From: Granulicella sp. L60
GTDB lineage: Bacteria; Acidobacteriota; Terriglobia; Terriglobales; Acidobacteriaceae
Length of the DNA stretch: 64,000 bases
Direction: 5' to 3'
Assembly: GCF_009765825.1 (NCBI RefSeq)
Contig: NZ_LMUR01000022.1
Span: forward strand, 222,087-286,086
The notes under the pieces are model-generated. The model saw only the letters and a list, made by a program, of their open reading frames with translations, did no database searches and was not told the origin of the DNA. The position numbers and the translations under genes were made by a program. This document shows positions 1-8,555 of the stretch, piece by piece; the stretch's first letter is position 1; each line of letters opens with the position of its first letter.

Positions 1-1
1 C

Positions 2-886
2 GAGGCGGATGGTTTGCCGGGGATCATTGTGGATCGGTACAACGACCTGGTGATCGTTCAGCTGCTGACTCAGGGAACGGCGCAGGATGATGTGAGGGCC
101 GCTCTGACTGAGGTGCTGCGGGAGCGGCTGCCGGCGGCGACGATCTGGGAGAGGCCGGATGCGAAGGTGCGGGAGCTGGAGCAGCTGGCTTTGCCTTCGC
201 CTGGGCCGCTTCATTCTGGTGATGGCGATGGCGAACCGCCGCGTTTGACTACGACCTTTACCATCAATGATCTGCGGTTTCACTTCGACGCGGGTTCGGG
301 GCAGAAGACAGGAGCTTTTCTTGATCAGAGGTTGAACTATGCTGCCGCGGCTGGGTATGCGCGGGGGGCTACGCTCGATGTGTGCACGTACCAGGGCGGC
401 TTTGCGATTCATATGGCGCAGCGGTGCAGGCAGGTGACGGGGGTGGATGCGAGCCGCGGTGCGCTCGAGGTGGCGGATCGTAATCTGGCGCTGAATCCGG
501 GTGTGGCTGCGGTGCAGTGGATCGAGGCGGACGCGTTCGAGCTGTTGCGGGAGTACGAGGCTGCGGGCGAGCAGTACGACACGATCGTGCTCGATCCGCC
601 GGCGTTCGCGAAGTCCAAGCGGGCGGCGGAGGGGGCGATGCGCGGGTATAAGGAGTTGAACCTGCGGGCGATGAAGATGCTGCAGCCGGGCGGGACGCTG
701 ATTACTTGTTCGTGCTCCCACCATGTGGGGCTGCCGGAGTTCACCGAGGTGGTGCAGGCGGCTGCCACTGACGCCGGGCGAAGGGTGCAGTTGCTTGAGG
801 TGCGTGGAGCTGCGCCGGATCATCCTGCGGTGCTTACGCTGCCGGAGACGAGCTATTTGAAGTGCCTGATCTGCCGGGTGGGGTGA
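2..886 (+). CDS. RlmI-like class I SAM-dependent 23S rRNA methyltransferase (5' end outside window)
   Basis: The reading frame is open from the first bases (it reads EADG before LPGIIVDRY), so the gene begins upstream of the window and lacks its N-terminal PUA-type RNA-binding part here. Counting from the leucine codon at 14, the RlmI/RlmK hallmark GQKTGAFLDQR lies at residues 97-107, SAM motif I (LDVCTYQGGF) at 121-130, and the catalytic-pocket motif DPPAF at 194-198, followed by TCSCSHHV at 231-238. These proteins methylate a cytosine of 23S rRNA (m5C1962 in E. coli) in the cytoplasm. The family is clear; the exact target base is inferred from the family. It ends just before a repeat-bearing intergenic stretch. 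Confidence 0.88.
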   Translation, partial: EADGLPGIIVDRYNDLVIVQLLTQGTAQDDVRAALTEVLRERLPAATIWERPDAKVRELEQLALPSPGPLHSGDGDGEPPRLTTTFTINDLRFHFDAGSGQKTGAFLDQRLNYAAAAGYARGATLDVCTYQGGFAIHMAQRCRQVTGVDASRGALEVADRNLALNPGVAAVQWIEADAFELLREYEAAGEQYDTIVLDPPAFAKSKRAAEGAMRGYKELNLRAMKMLQPGGTLITCSCSHHVGLPEFTEVVQAAATDAGRRVQLLEVRGAAPDHPAVLTLPETSYLKCLICRVG

Positions 887-1360
887 CCCTCCCCCTCCCG
901 GCTTATATTGCGCAAAGTCTTCATAACATTGCGGTTAGATCTGGACTTCGGTATGTGGCGAGGTCAAGATCGTGGTTCACAGACGTGCGGGTTCCTCGGC
1001 CAAGGGTTTGACTGGGTGTTGGCTCTCCTGAATGATCTTTGAATTTGCCCCTATCTCTATTATATCGGTTTGGATGGGATATCTACGCCACGACAAAGTG
1101 GCCGGTTGGCGCGGGTTTGGTGCATGTTGGCTATTGACAGCGAATGATGGGGTGAAGGACGGTTCTGGATTCACACCATCAGGCTGCCAAGGTTGTTTCA
1201 GATGGCTAGAGTATTTCCTCCTGGTGTAGTACGGGGCGGCTCAAGAAGATACAGGGTTCTTCGCTTCGCTCAGAATGACGACAATTTTTCTATCCTGTTT
1301 GACGGCAATTTTGTCCCGTATGACGACCATTTCTAGTCAATAACAACAATGAAAGTTGCT
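887..1360. repeat. Intergenic stretch with a degenerate composite repeat copy
   Basis: No credible gene lies here. Positions 1044-1072 (TTTGCCCCTAT...CTATTATAT, then CGGTTTGG) closely match 36091-36121, and both are followed about a dozen bases later by TACGCCACG. The upstream part (about 911-945, GCGCAAAGTCTTCATAAC and GCGGTTAG) resembles blocks at 15690-15720 and 36010-36035. Near 1260-1275 the text TTCGCTTCGCTCAGAATGAC resembles short intergenic palindromic repeats often seen in Acidobacteria. Similarity was judged by eye. Confidence 0.5.
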
Positions 1361-4024
1361 CTAGTCGCGGCGCAGGGCCTGGATTGGATCTACTTTGGCT
1401 GCGGATCGGGCTGGGAGCAGGGTGGCGGCGAGGGCTGCGGCCAGAAACAGCACGGGCACGGAGGCGAAGGTGAGCGGGTCGTAGGGGCCTATTTGAAAGA
1501 GCAGAGCAGACAGGAGCCGGGAGACAGAGAGGGCGGCTATGAGGCCGAGGGCAGTTCCGACAGCAACCAGGCGCAGGCTTTTGCCGAGAACGAGGCGGCG
1601 GATGTGGGCGTGCGTGGCTCCGAGGGCTATGCGGATGCCGATCTCCTGGGTGCGCTGGATGACCAGGAAGGCGATGACACCGTAGAGGCCGATGATCGCC
1701 AGAGTGAGGCCGGTGGCGGCGAAGAAGCTGACGAGCACTGTTTGGAAGCGGGGTTGGTCGGCCAGCTTGCTGACTCGCTGGTGCAGGGTAGCGATGTCGA
1801 CGGGCAGAGTGGGGTCGAGCGCGGCGACCTGGGAGCGGATCCAACGGGAGGTCTGGTCAGGAGGCAGCGAGCAGCGGACCACGATGACGGAGGTTCTGCC
1901 CCAGGCGCCGTCTCCGTGCCAGTCTTGTGGAAGGTTTCGTCGGAGCCTGTAGAACTCCGGCACTTCTTCCTTGGTGAGGCCGCTGTTTTTTACGTCGGCG
2001 GCGACTCCGACCACTGTGGCCCAGGTCTCGTCGGCCATGAGCCTGTCGAATCTCAGTCGCTGACCGATGGGGTTTTGATTTGGGAAGAGAAGAGAGGCAA
2101 GGTGCTTGCTGAGGACGATGGTGCGTTGGCTTGCAGTCATGTCTTCCTCACGGAAGCCTTCGCCTTGCACGATGGGGATGTTCAAGGCGCGGAAGTATTC
2201 GGGCGAGACCATGCGCGAGACCACGACACCTCCGGTACCGGGTGTAAAGAGTGGCCTTCCGTCGATGGCGATCTCTTCGAAGCGGCGATCCATGTGACCG
2301 GGAGCGGGCGGGATAGTGTCGCTGATGGAGACGAGTTTGATGCCGGGGCCGAATCGAAGCCGCGTAGCCAGTCGTTGATAGAAGTTGAGGTTGCCTTGTG
2401 GAGTGGGGTAGCTGTGTTCTCCCAAGGTGATGCTGGCGGTAAGAGTGTTGTCTGTGCTCATGCCGAGGTTTTGATCTTCCAGGTTGCGAAAGCTTCGCAG
2501 CAACAACATCGCCCCGGCTAGTAGAACCATGCTTGCTGCGATCTGCGCGATGACCAGCCACTGACGCACGGTCGCATGGGAGGTTGAGGTGAGAGTACGT
2601 CCGCTCATCACTCCGCCGCTTGATCTCTGTAACGCCAGCGCGAGGCCGAAGAGTACGCCGCAGAGGATCGAAAGAACGACGGTGAAGCAGACGATGCGAA
2701 GGTCGAGATGGATTTTGCTGAAGTAAGGGATGCTTGCGGGTGCGATGGCGATGAAGAGACGCAGAAGAGCTTCGGCGAGAGCGCATCCTGCTATCGCTCC
2801 CATCAACGAGAGCAGAAGCGATTCGGTCAAAGCCTGACGGGCGAGCCTTGCTCGACTGGCTCCGAGCGCGGAACGAACCGCGAGTTCGCGTTGCCGCATT
2901 GCACCGCGAGCCATCAAGAGGCTTGCTACGTTGGCACAGGCGATGAGCAGCACGGTGAAGACTGCGCTAAGGAGAACCCATGCAGTCAGAGTTACATCCT
3001 GCATCTGGCGGTCGCGCAGGGAACGGATTTTGAAGTGGAAGTCGTGACGAATCTCCGACGGGATCTGACTTTGAGTCTGCTGGAAGAGTGGCTGCAGTGC
3101 TGCTTCAGCCTGTTGAAGGCTCACTCCTGGGTTGAGCCTTGCGAAGGTCCTGCGAGGACTTCCAAAGCCGCCATTTGCAACTCGGTCCGCGGCCTCATCG
3201 ACGGCTATCGGAAGTAAGATATCGGCGGCCTGAAGCCGAGGCATCTCGAACTCTTTCGGAAGAACACCGATGACGCGAACCGGAGAGCCGTCGATATTCA
3301 TTGTCTTGTTCAATATGCCCGGATCGAGACCGTAGTGAGTCAGCCACAAGCCATATGAGATAAGGGCGACGCCTGGACCGCCCAGGCGAGTCTCTTCCGG
3401 CAGGAAGTTACGTCCAAGGACAGGAGAGATGCCAAGGGTGGGAAGGAAGTTCCCCTCGACGAGGGGACAGCTGAGTTGCGCGGGATTTCGTTCCGTCAGG
3501 TCGCACTCACCTGTTACCGCGTTCTCAGCGGTCATCGACGCGAAGACCTTTTGTGTGCTCTTCCAATCGTAATAAAACCGGCTGAGCATGAACTCCTGGG
3601 TCTCCAGGGGTTGGACGAGGCCGAGGGAGACGATGCGGTCTGCGTCTCTGTAGGGGAGGGGCCGAAAGAGGATGCGGTCGACGACGCTGAAGACGGCGGT
3701 GGTGGCTCCGATGGCGAGGGTGAGGGTTGCAAGGATGGTGAGAGTAAAGATGGGGTTGCGATGAAAGCCCCGGATGGCGTAGCGGACGTCCTGGAGGAGG
3801 GTTTCGATGGGGAAGATGGGGCGTTGTTCGCGGCACTGTTCGCGGGTGCGCTGGATGCCGCCGAAGGCGATGGCGGCTTGTCGTTGCGCTTCTTTTGGGG
3901 ACATGCCGGCGGCTAGGTTGGCGGTGGTTTGCTGGTCGATGTGGAAGTGGAGTTCGTCGTCGACGTCGCGGTGGGTCTTGCGCTTGAGGAGGAAGCGGAG
4001 GCGGGAGAGCCATTGGGTGAGCAT
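1361..4024 (-). CDS. ADOP-type ABC transporter permease (MacB/FtsX-like, duplicated)
   Basis: An 887-residue inner-membrane protein of the acidobacterial duplicated orphan permease type. Residues 1-66 form the cytoplasmic N-terminal helix region typical of ADOP (DDELHFHIDQQ, then AFGGIQRTREQCRE). A first membrane segment near 93-115 is followed by a MacB-like periplasmic domain, an FtsX permease half (ALGASRARLARQALTESLLLS), a second periplasmic domain and a second FtsX half ending in ARSAAKVDPIQALRRD, the usual tail. No ATPase gene is adjacent, as expected for orphan permeases. It starts 12 bases after the padR stop, so the two form an operon and PadR probably controls it. The transported substrate is unknown. 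Confidence 0.93.
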   Translation of the reverse strand: MLTQWLSRLRFLLKRKTHRDVDDELHFHIDQQTTANLAAGMSPKEAQRQAAIAFGGIQRTREQCREQRPIFPIETLLQDVRYAIRGFHRNPIFTLTILATLTLAIGATTAVFSVVDRILFRPLPYRDADRIVSLGLVQPLETQEFMLSRFYYDWKSTQKVFASMTAENAVTGECDLTERNPAQLSCPLVEGNFLPTLGISPVLGRNFLPEETRLGGPGVALISYGLWLTHYGLDPGILNKTMNIDGSPVRVIGVLPKEFEMPRLQAADILLPIAVDEAADRVANGGFGSPRRTFARLNPGVSLQQAEAALQPLFQQTQSQIPSEIRHDFHFKIRSLRDRQMQDVTLTAWVLLSAVFTVLLIACANVASLLMARGAMRQRELAVRSALGASRARLARQALTESLLLSLMGAIAGCALAEALLRLFIAIAPASIPYFSKIHLDLRIVCFTVVLSILCGVLFGLALALQRSSGGVMSGRTLTSTSHATVRQWLVIAQIAASMVLLAGAMLLLRSFRNLEDQNLGMSTDNTLTASITLGEHSYPTPQGNLNFYQRLATRLRFGPGIKLVSISDTIPPAPGHMDRRFEEIAIDGRPLFTPGTGGVVVSRMVSPEYFRALNIPIVQGEGFREEDMTASQRTIVLSKHLASLLFPNQNPIGQRLRFDRLMADETWATVVGVAADVKNSGLTKEEVPEFYRLRRNLPQDWHGDGAWGRTSVIVVRCSLPPDQTSRWIRSQVAALDPTLPVDIATLHQRVSKLADQPRFQTVLVSFFAATGLTLAIIGLYGVIAFLVIQRTQEIGIRIALGATHAHIRRLVLGKSLRLVAVGTALGLIAALSVSRLLSALLFQIGPYDPLTFASVPVLFLAAALAATLLPARSAAKVDPIQALRRD

Positions 4025-4036
4025 GGTGGATTGCTC

Positions 4037-4366
4037 CTAGGCGTGGGCGAGTACGAGATCGATTGCGGTGGAGAGGCGGCTCCAGTTTTCGAGCTCGGCG
4101 GCTAACTGCTTTTTGCCGGTGCGGGTGAGCGAGTAGAAGCGGGCCTTGCGGTTGTTGTCCGAGGAGCCCCAGTCGGCTTGGATCCAACCTTTGTACTCGA
4201 GGCGGTGGAGCGCGGGGTAGAGCGAGCCCTGGCCGATCTGGAGGGCGTCGTTGGAGACTTGCTGGATACGCTGCGCAATGCCCCAGCCGTGGATGGGCTC
4301 AAGCGCAATGGTCTTGAGGATGAGGAGATCGAGGGTCCCCTGGAGAAGATCGGTGGATGGCGGCAT
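4037..4366 (-). CDS. PadR family transcriptional regulator
   Basis: A 109-residue winged-helix regulator starting MPPSTDLLQGTLDLLILK, the standard opening of ADOP-linked PadR proteins. The body carries GWGIAQRIQQVSNDALQIGQ, GSLYPALHRLEYKGWI and RKARFYSLTRTGKKQL, which are helix-turn-helix plus wing features of the family. I chose the ATG at 4366 because AGGGGAG lies 7 bases upstream; a longer in-frame start 27 bases further up would discard it. The gene is followed after 12 bases by the permease gene. The ribosome binding site sits at the base of a large inverted repeat, suggesting autoregulation or RNA-level control. PadR proteins usually repress, and ligands are normally small aromatic or drug-like molecules; none can be named here. 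Confidence 0.94.
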   Translation of the reverse strand: MPPSTDLLQGTLDLLILKTIALEPIHGWGIAQRIQQVSNDALQIGQGSLYPALHRLEYKGWIQADWGSSDNNRKARFYSLTRTGKKQLAAELENWSRLSTAIDLVLAHA

Positions 4367-4375
4367 GGTTCTGCT

Positions 4376-4428
4376 CCCCTTGACGTTCGACAACAGGATG
4401 AGGCTTCTTCCTGTCGGATGTCAAGGGG
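4376..4428 (-). promoter_or_regulatory. Large inverted repeat in the padR leader, covering its ribosome binding site
   Basis: On the minus strand CCCCTTGAC (4420-4428) can pair with GTCAAGGGG (4376-4384), a perfect 9-bp base. Above an internal loop, CGACAGGA pairs with TCCTGTTG (8 bp with one wobble). The 3' strand of the base, AAGGGG, is part of the padR Shine-Dalgarno sequence (AAGGGGAG). The element could be a PadR operator in DNA or an RNA hairpin limiting translation. The pairing is visible; either function is inferred. Confidence 0.55.
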
Positions 4429-4466
4429 AGCGGGTTAGAGATGCAACGGCTGCTTTGTCTTCGAGG

Positions 4467-5864
4467 CTAGGCCCAGCTACTCTGGGCGAAGGTGTAGGGG
4501 GAGCGTTGCGGGCGCGAGAGCTTGGCGTTAGCCTCTTCGTCGTTGATGAACTGCTCTTTATCGGGGTCCCAGTGGAGATGCCGGTTGGCGCGCATGGCGA
4601 TGTGGTGGAGGAGACAGGTGCTGCAGGCGCGGTGGCCGATCTCGACGGGGGCGGTGGGTTGTTTGCGGGTGCGGATGCACTCGATCCAGTTGGCGTGTTG
4701 CTCGGTGGCGGTGTAGAGGTGGATCTCGTCGGGGCCGATGACGGAGTCGAGAATCTTGGGGTCGCTGGCCATGAGGGGTTCGATCTTGACGGGCTGACCG
4801 CCGGGGGTGGCGGTGGGGGTGGTCATTTCATCGCGCGTTACGAAGATCCAGCCGTTGGTGCCGTACCACTTGATGCCGTTGGGGAAGTCGCCGGAGATGT
4901 CCATGGTGACGCCGTTGGCGTAGCGGGCGTGGGTGAGGAACTTGCCGTGGACGTTCCAGAGGCCGGTGGTGGGGAACTCGGCGGAGCCCCAGATTTCGAC
5001 GGGGCCGGTGTACTCGGTGTTCATGCCCCAGTGGGCGGTATCGACGTGGTGTGCGCCCCAGCCGGTGATCATGCCGGCGCCGAACTGCTCCATGCGCAGC
5101 CAGCCGGGACGGTCGAAGCCGGTGAGGGGCATGGTGCGGTCGAGGGTGTAGTAGACGTCGGGGGTGGAGCCGAGCCAGGCGTCGTAGTTGAAGCCGGTGG
5201 GGACGGGCATCTTGTCGGGATTGCCGCCGGCGGGGTCTCCGGGGAGGCCGATTTCGACGTGTTTGACCTCGCCGATGCGGCCGTTGCGGACGAGTTCGCA
5301 GGCGCGGTGGAACTGCTTCCAGGAGCGCTGCTGGCTGCCGATCTGGAGGATGCGGCCGGAGGCCTGGACGGCGTTGGAGAGATAGCGGCCTTCGGCGATG
5401 GTGAGCGAGGCGGGCTTTTGCAGGTAGACGTCTTTGCCGGCGCGGACGGCGGCGGCGGCGACGATGGCGTGCTGGTGGTCGGGCGTGGAGACGACGATGG
5501 CGTCGATGTCTTTGTTGGCGAGGAGGTCGTGGAAGTTGGCGTAGCCGGTGACGCCGTCGTATGGTTTGCCGGTTTTCTTTGAGTAGAAGTCATTAACGAA
5601 CTTCTTGCCCTGTTCGACGCGGGGGGCGTAGAGGTCGCAGACGGCCATGATGCGGGTGTTGTCGACCTTGAGGATGGCGGGCATGTCGTGGACGCGGGAG
5701 ATGCGGCCTACACCGATTGCGCCAATGTTGATGCGGTTGCTAGGGGACATCTGCCCGAAGACGGAGGATGGCAGGATGGTAGGGAAGCCGACTGCCGCAG
5801 CCGCTCCGAGGGAGCTCTTGAGGAAGGTTCTACGGGATACGCCGCTGTTGCGCTTCGTGGTCAT
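4467..5864 (-). CDS. Tat-exported Gfo/Idh/MocA family oxidoreductase
   Basis: A 465-residue NAD(P)-dependent sugar or cyclitol dehydrogenase-like protein. The N terminus reads SRRTFLKSSLGAAAAVGFP at residues 10-28, a clear twin-arginine signal, so it is probably exported folded with its cofactor. The nucleotide-binding segment follows (INIGAIGVGRIS), then DAIVVSTPDHQHA. The family's EKP lysine motif appears as QKP (VYLQKPASLT), a variant found in exported planctomycete- and Bacteroidetes-like relatives. HHVDTAHWGM gives the substrate-side histidines. The ATG at 5864 is chosen for the upstream AGGAGGAGCACC; the frame stays open well beyond it but the twin-arginine signal fixes the start. It is 100 bases upstream of padR and on the same strand. 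The substrate cannot be named. Confidence 0.92.
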   Translation of the reverse strand: MTTKRNSGVSRRTFLKSSLGAAAAVGFPTILPSSVFGQMSPSNRINIGAIGVGRISRVHDMPAILKVDNTRIMAVCDLYAPRVEQGKKFVNDFYSKKTGKPYDGVTGYANFHDLLANKDIDAIVVSTPDHQHAIVAAAAVRAGKDVYLQKPASLTIAEGRYLSNAVQASGRILQIGSQQRSWKQFHRACELVRNGRIGEVKHVEIGLPGDPAGGNPDKMPVPTGFNYDAWLGSTPDVYYTLDRTMPLTGFDRPGWLRMEQFGAGMITGWGAHHVDTAHWGMNTEYTGPVEIWGSAEFPTTGLWNVHGKFLTHARYANGVTMDISGDFPNGIKWYGTNGWIFVTRDEMTTPTATPGGQPVKIEPLMASDPKILDSVIGPDEIHLYTATEQHANWIECIRTRKQPTAPVEIGHRACSTCLLHHIAMRANRHLHWDPDKEQFINDEEANAKLSRPQRSPYTFAQSSWA

Positions 5865-5994
5865 TGGAGGTGCTCCTCCTGGGTCATTTTTTTCCGTCTC
5901 AAACTTTATCACCTGGAGAGGTTGTCTGGCAGGATTTGTGTGATCCGGGCCGGTGAAGCTCAAAAGTGCGGGTTTGCGATCGTTTATGTGTTCT

Positions 5995-6023
5995 TTGGCC
6001 TGGGGCGATAGGCTCTGTATAGT
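5995..6023 (+). promoter_or_regulatory. Probable sigma70-type promoter for the aminotransferase gene
   Basis: TTGGCC at 5995-6000 and TATAGT at 6018-6023 are separated by 17 bases, about 70 bases before the start codon at 6096. This is a visible match to -35/-10 spacing; transcription is inferred. Confidence 0.45.
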
Positions 6024-6095
6024 CTGGCGGATTGATAATAGGACGAAGCTGGTTGTGGCTGCTTGTTTCGACGAGTTTCTACGGAGGTTTCGGTG

Positions 6096-7295
6096 ATGGC
6101 GCAGGCGGATATGTCTTTGGGACGTTTGGGGTTGAGCGAGCTGGCACCGGGTGTGGTGCAGTCGGAGATTCGCGCGATGAGTGTGGCGTGCGATGCGATG
6201 GGCGGGGTGAACCTGGCGCAGGGCGTTTGCGATACGGAGGTGCCGGGAGTGGTGGCCGAGGGGGCGATTCGCGCCATTCGCGATGGTTTGAACATTTATA
6301 CAAGGCTGGATGGAATCGCTCGACTGAGGAAGGCGATTGCGGCGAAGGCGGAGCGGACGCTGGGGCTGGTGGTCGATCCGGAGCGCGAGGTGCTGGTGAC
6401 GAGTGGGACGACCGGAGGACTTCAGGCGACGGTGATGGCTTTGCTGAATCCCGGCGATGAGGTGCTGCTGTTTGAGCCGCTGTATGGGTATCACGTGAGT
6501 ACGTTGAAGTCGGTGCGGGTGGTGCCGGTGCCGGTTGCGCTGGTGGGAGAGGATTGGGCGCTGGATATCGACGCGGTGCGTGCGGCGATTACACCGAAGA
6601 CGCGGGCGATGATCATCAATACGCCGTCGAACCCGGCGGGCAAAGTGTTTACGCGCGTTGAACTAGAGGGATTGGCGAGCATCGCGGAGGAGTTTGACCT
6701 CTTCATCTTTACGGACGAGATCTATGAGCACTTTATCTATGGGGGCGCGAAGCATGTGAGCCCGGCGGTGATTCCAGGGATGCGGGAGCGGATGATTCTG
6801 ATGTCGGGGTTTTCGAAGACGTTTTCGGTGACGGGATGGAGGATCGGGTACCTGATCGCCGATGCGAAGTGGATTGGAGCGATTGGGTACTTTCACGATC
6901 TGACGTATGTGTGCGCGCCGGCTCCGCTGCAGCAGGGAGTGGCGGATGGGGTGGAGCAGCTTGGCGCGGATTTTTACGAAGGGCTGGCGAAGGAGCATGA
7001 GGTGAAGCGCGGGTTGATTGTGGACGCGCTGCGCGATGCGGGGATGAAGCCACATATTCCGGATGGAGCGTACTACGTGCTGGCTTCGGCGGAGAGTCTG
7101 CCGGGAGCGACGGCTGCGGAGAAGGCGAGGGCGCTGCTGGCGAAGACGGGTGTGGCTTCGGTAGCGGGGTCTGCGTTCTTCTATCAGGAGGCTGGACGGC
7201 CGCGGAAGGGTGAGGATCTGCTGCGGTTCTGTTTTGCGAAGAGGGATGAGGATTTGGCGGAGGCTTGCAGGAGACTGCGGGCGCTGGGGAGATAG
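6096..7295 (+). CDS. Pyridoxal-phosphate-dependent class I/II aminotransferase
   Basis: A 399-residue cytoplasmic fold-type I aminotransferase. Visible motifs are TSGTTGG in the phosphate-binding region, NTPSNPAGKVF (substrate and PLP ring), TDEIYEHF with the PLP aspartate (D207), SGFSKTFSVTGWRIGY containing the Schiff-base lysine (K241), and the carboxylate-binding arginine near the C terminus (LLRFCFAK). ATG 6096 is preceded by GGAGG with good spacing; an earlier in-frame ATG has none. The pattern fits the aspartate/kynurenine-type branch acting on an amino acid and 2-oxoglutarate, but the exact substrate is not determined. The small gene that follows begins 3 bases after its stop, indicating translational coupling. 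Confidence 0.93.
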   Translation: MAQADMSLGRLGLSELAPGVVQSEIRAMSVACDAMGGVNLAQGVCDTEVPGVVAEGAIRAIRDGLNIYTRLDGIARLRKAIAAKAERTLGLVVDPEREVLVTSGTTGGLQATVMALLNPGDEVLLFEPLYGYHVSTLKSVRVVPVPVALVGEDWALDIDAVRAAITPKTRAMIINTPSNPAGKVFTRVELEGLASIAEEFDLFIFTDEIYEHFIYGGAKHVSPAVIPGMRERMILMSGFSKTFSVTGWRIGYLIADAKWIGAIGYFHDLTYVCAPAPLQQGVADGVEQLGADFYEGLAKEHEVKRGLIVDALRDAGMKPHIPDGAYYVLASAESLPGATAAEKARALLAKTGVASVAGSAFFYQEAGRPRKGEDLLRFCFAKRDEDLAEACRRLRALGR

Positions 7296-7298
7296 TGG

Positions 7299-7553
7299 AT
7301 GGCTCAATTTTCTGAGGTGACGCGGATTGAAGCCGCGATCAAGAATAAGAGTGCGAAGGAGTTGGAGTGGTCGCTGTGGTACTGCAGGATGCGGCAGGCG
7401 GTGCCGTCTGAGCGGCCGGCGGCGGTGAAGTATTGGAACGGCATAGAGGCACTGGTGAAGGAGGCGATGGCTCCTCCGGTGGCGGCTAAGGTGTATCCGG
7501 CGCGGAAGAAGAAGCCGAATCGCGGATTGGGGCTGGGGCCGGAGGAGTCTTGA
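7299..7553 (+). CDS. Small conserved-looking hypothetical protein coupled to the aminotransferase
   Basis: An 84-residue protein with no motif I recognise. The first 60 residues look helical and tryptophan/tyrosine-containing (LEWSLWYCRMRQAVP), and the tail is lysine/arginine and glycine rich (PARKKKPNRGLGLGPEES). It has no signal peptide or membrane segment. Its ATG begins 3 bases after the aminotransferase stop in the same frame, so it depends on read-through ribosomes or coupling. Codon use matches its neighbours. A role in nucleic-acid binding is possible from the basic tail, but that is speculation. Confidence 0.7.
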   Translation: MAQFSEVTRIEAAIKNKSAKELEWSLWYCRMRQAVPSERPAAVKYWNGIEALVKEAMAPPVAAKVYPARKKKPNRGLGLGPEES

Positions 7554-7557
7554 AGAT

Positions 7558-7754
7558 ATGTCCTGCCGGACGGGCCCACTGCTCGTGGGGAGGTCACTTC
7601 GTGACTTATATACCCCTTCGATGGGCCCTCCCCTTGGTCGGGAATAAAGTTGATTCCGACCAACGGGAGGACCTTTGCTGATGGTAGCTGCGTGACCGGT
7701 ATACATGTCACGAAGTGACCTCCCGCGGAGTAAGCGGCCCGTCCGGCAGGACAT
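7558..7754. repeat. Nested-hairpin intergenic element, copy 1
   Basis: A 197-bp element built of nested inverted repeats. The outer arms 7558-7576 and 7736-7754 pair perfectly over 19 bp (ATGTCCTGCCGGACGGGCC). The middle arms hold GGGAGGTCACTTCGTGAC at 7589-7606 and its complement at 7708-7725, with TATACC/GGTATA inside them. The inner arms 7627-7641 and 7656-7670 pair at 14 of 15 positions. The middle and inner parts recur at 24737-24850. It lies between two same-strand genes and starts 5 bases after the upstream stop codon. Confidence 0.85.
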
Positions 7755-7822
7755 TTCTGCCTGCTCTCCTCGCAAGGTTGGGAGCGTCTCTGTAAAATAT
7801 CGATTGCAGCAGAGGAGAAGGT

Positions 7823-8407
7823 ATGGCATCGGCGATGGCAGGCATTGAAGCGTTGAAGGGAACACACCAGCAGTTGAAGTCGAAGATGGAGAGCACGGTG
7901 GAAGACTTCCGTGGGCATCTGTTGTCGGCGCGGACGGGACGGGCGAATGTGCATATGCTCGACCAGATCAAGGTCGACTACTACGGCACGGATACGCCGG
8001 TGGCGCAGATGGGCCAGGTGAGTACGCCGGAGCCGACGCTGATTTTGGTGCAGCCGTATGACATGGGAATGGTGTCGGCGATCGAGAAGGCGATTCGGAC
8101 GTCGAGCGCGGGGCTGAACCCGATGACGGATGGGAAGGTGATCCGGGTACCGGTGCCTCCGATGACCGAGGAGCGGCGGAAGGATGTGGTGAAGCAGCTG
8201 AATAAGGTGCTGGAGGACCATAAGACGGCGATCCGCAACATTCGGCGCGATGGAAACGACCAGATCAAGAAGGCTGCGAAGGACAAGTTGATCTCGGCTG
8301 ACGACGAGAAGCGCGCGAACGAAGAGGTCCAGCAGCTGACGGATGTTGAGATCAAGCGGGTTGAGGATCTGTTTAAGGCGAAGGAAAAAGAGATTTTGAC
8401 GGTTTGA
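7823..8407 (+). CDS. frr: Ribosome recycling factor
   Basis: A 194-residue cytoplasmic protein that, with EF-G, splits post-termination ribosomes. Family signatures run through the sequence: FRGHLLSARTGRANVHMLD near residues 29-48, VDYYGTDTPVAQMGQVS, then VIRVPVPPMTEERRKD and VKQLNKVLEDHKTAIRNIRRD in the three-helix domain I, which continues to the C terminus. It is about nine residues longer than E. coli Frr, all at the N terminus. The start ATG at 7823 follows GAGGAGAAGGT. TAAAAT at 7793-7798 is a plausible -10 box just upstream, and a terminator follows the gene, so it is probably monocistronic. The usual partners pyrH and tsf are not adjacent. Confidence 0.98.
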   Translation: MASAMAGIEALKGTHQQLKSKMESTVEDFRGHLLSARTGRANVHMLDQIKVDYYGTDTPVAQMGQVSTPEPTLILVQPYDMGMVSAIEKAIRTSSAGLNPMTDGKVIRVPVPPMTEERRKDVVKQLNKVLEDHKTAIRNIRRDGNDQIKKAAKDKLISADDEKRANEEVQQLTDVEIKRVEDLFKAKEKEILTV

Positions 8408-8427
8408 GCTTTACCTTGCTTCGTGAG

Positions 8428-8463
8428 ATGGCCTCGCCTGTGGTTTGGGTTGAGGCCATTTTT
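8428..8463 (+). terminator. Rho-independent terminator of frr
   Basis: ATGGCCTC at 8428-8435 pairs with GAGGCCAT at 8452-8459 and is followed by a run of T. It starts 21 bases after the frr stop codon. Confidence 0.8.
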
Positions 8464-8555
8464 GCTGGAGGCTGAAGGTTTTGCGTTCTGTGCCGATGAT
8501 GGGGTGAGCGGTTATTTTTCACGAGCCGCCAGAACGCGCAGGCCGGGAGTTTGGT

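Noticed and set aside
5865..6494. Continuation of the Tat oxidoreductase frame about 210 codons upstream
   Set aside because: This part runs antisense through the aminotransferase start and is rich in R, H, Q and P. The twin-arginine signal and AGGAGG fix the start at 5864.
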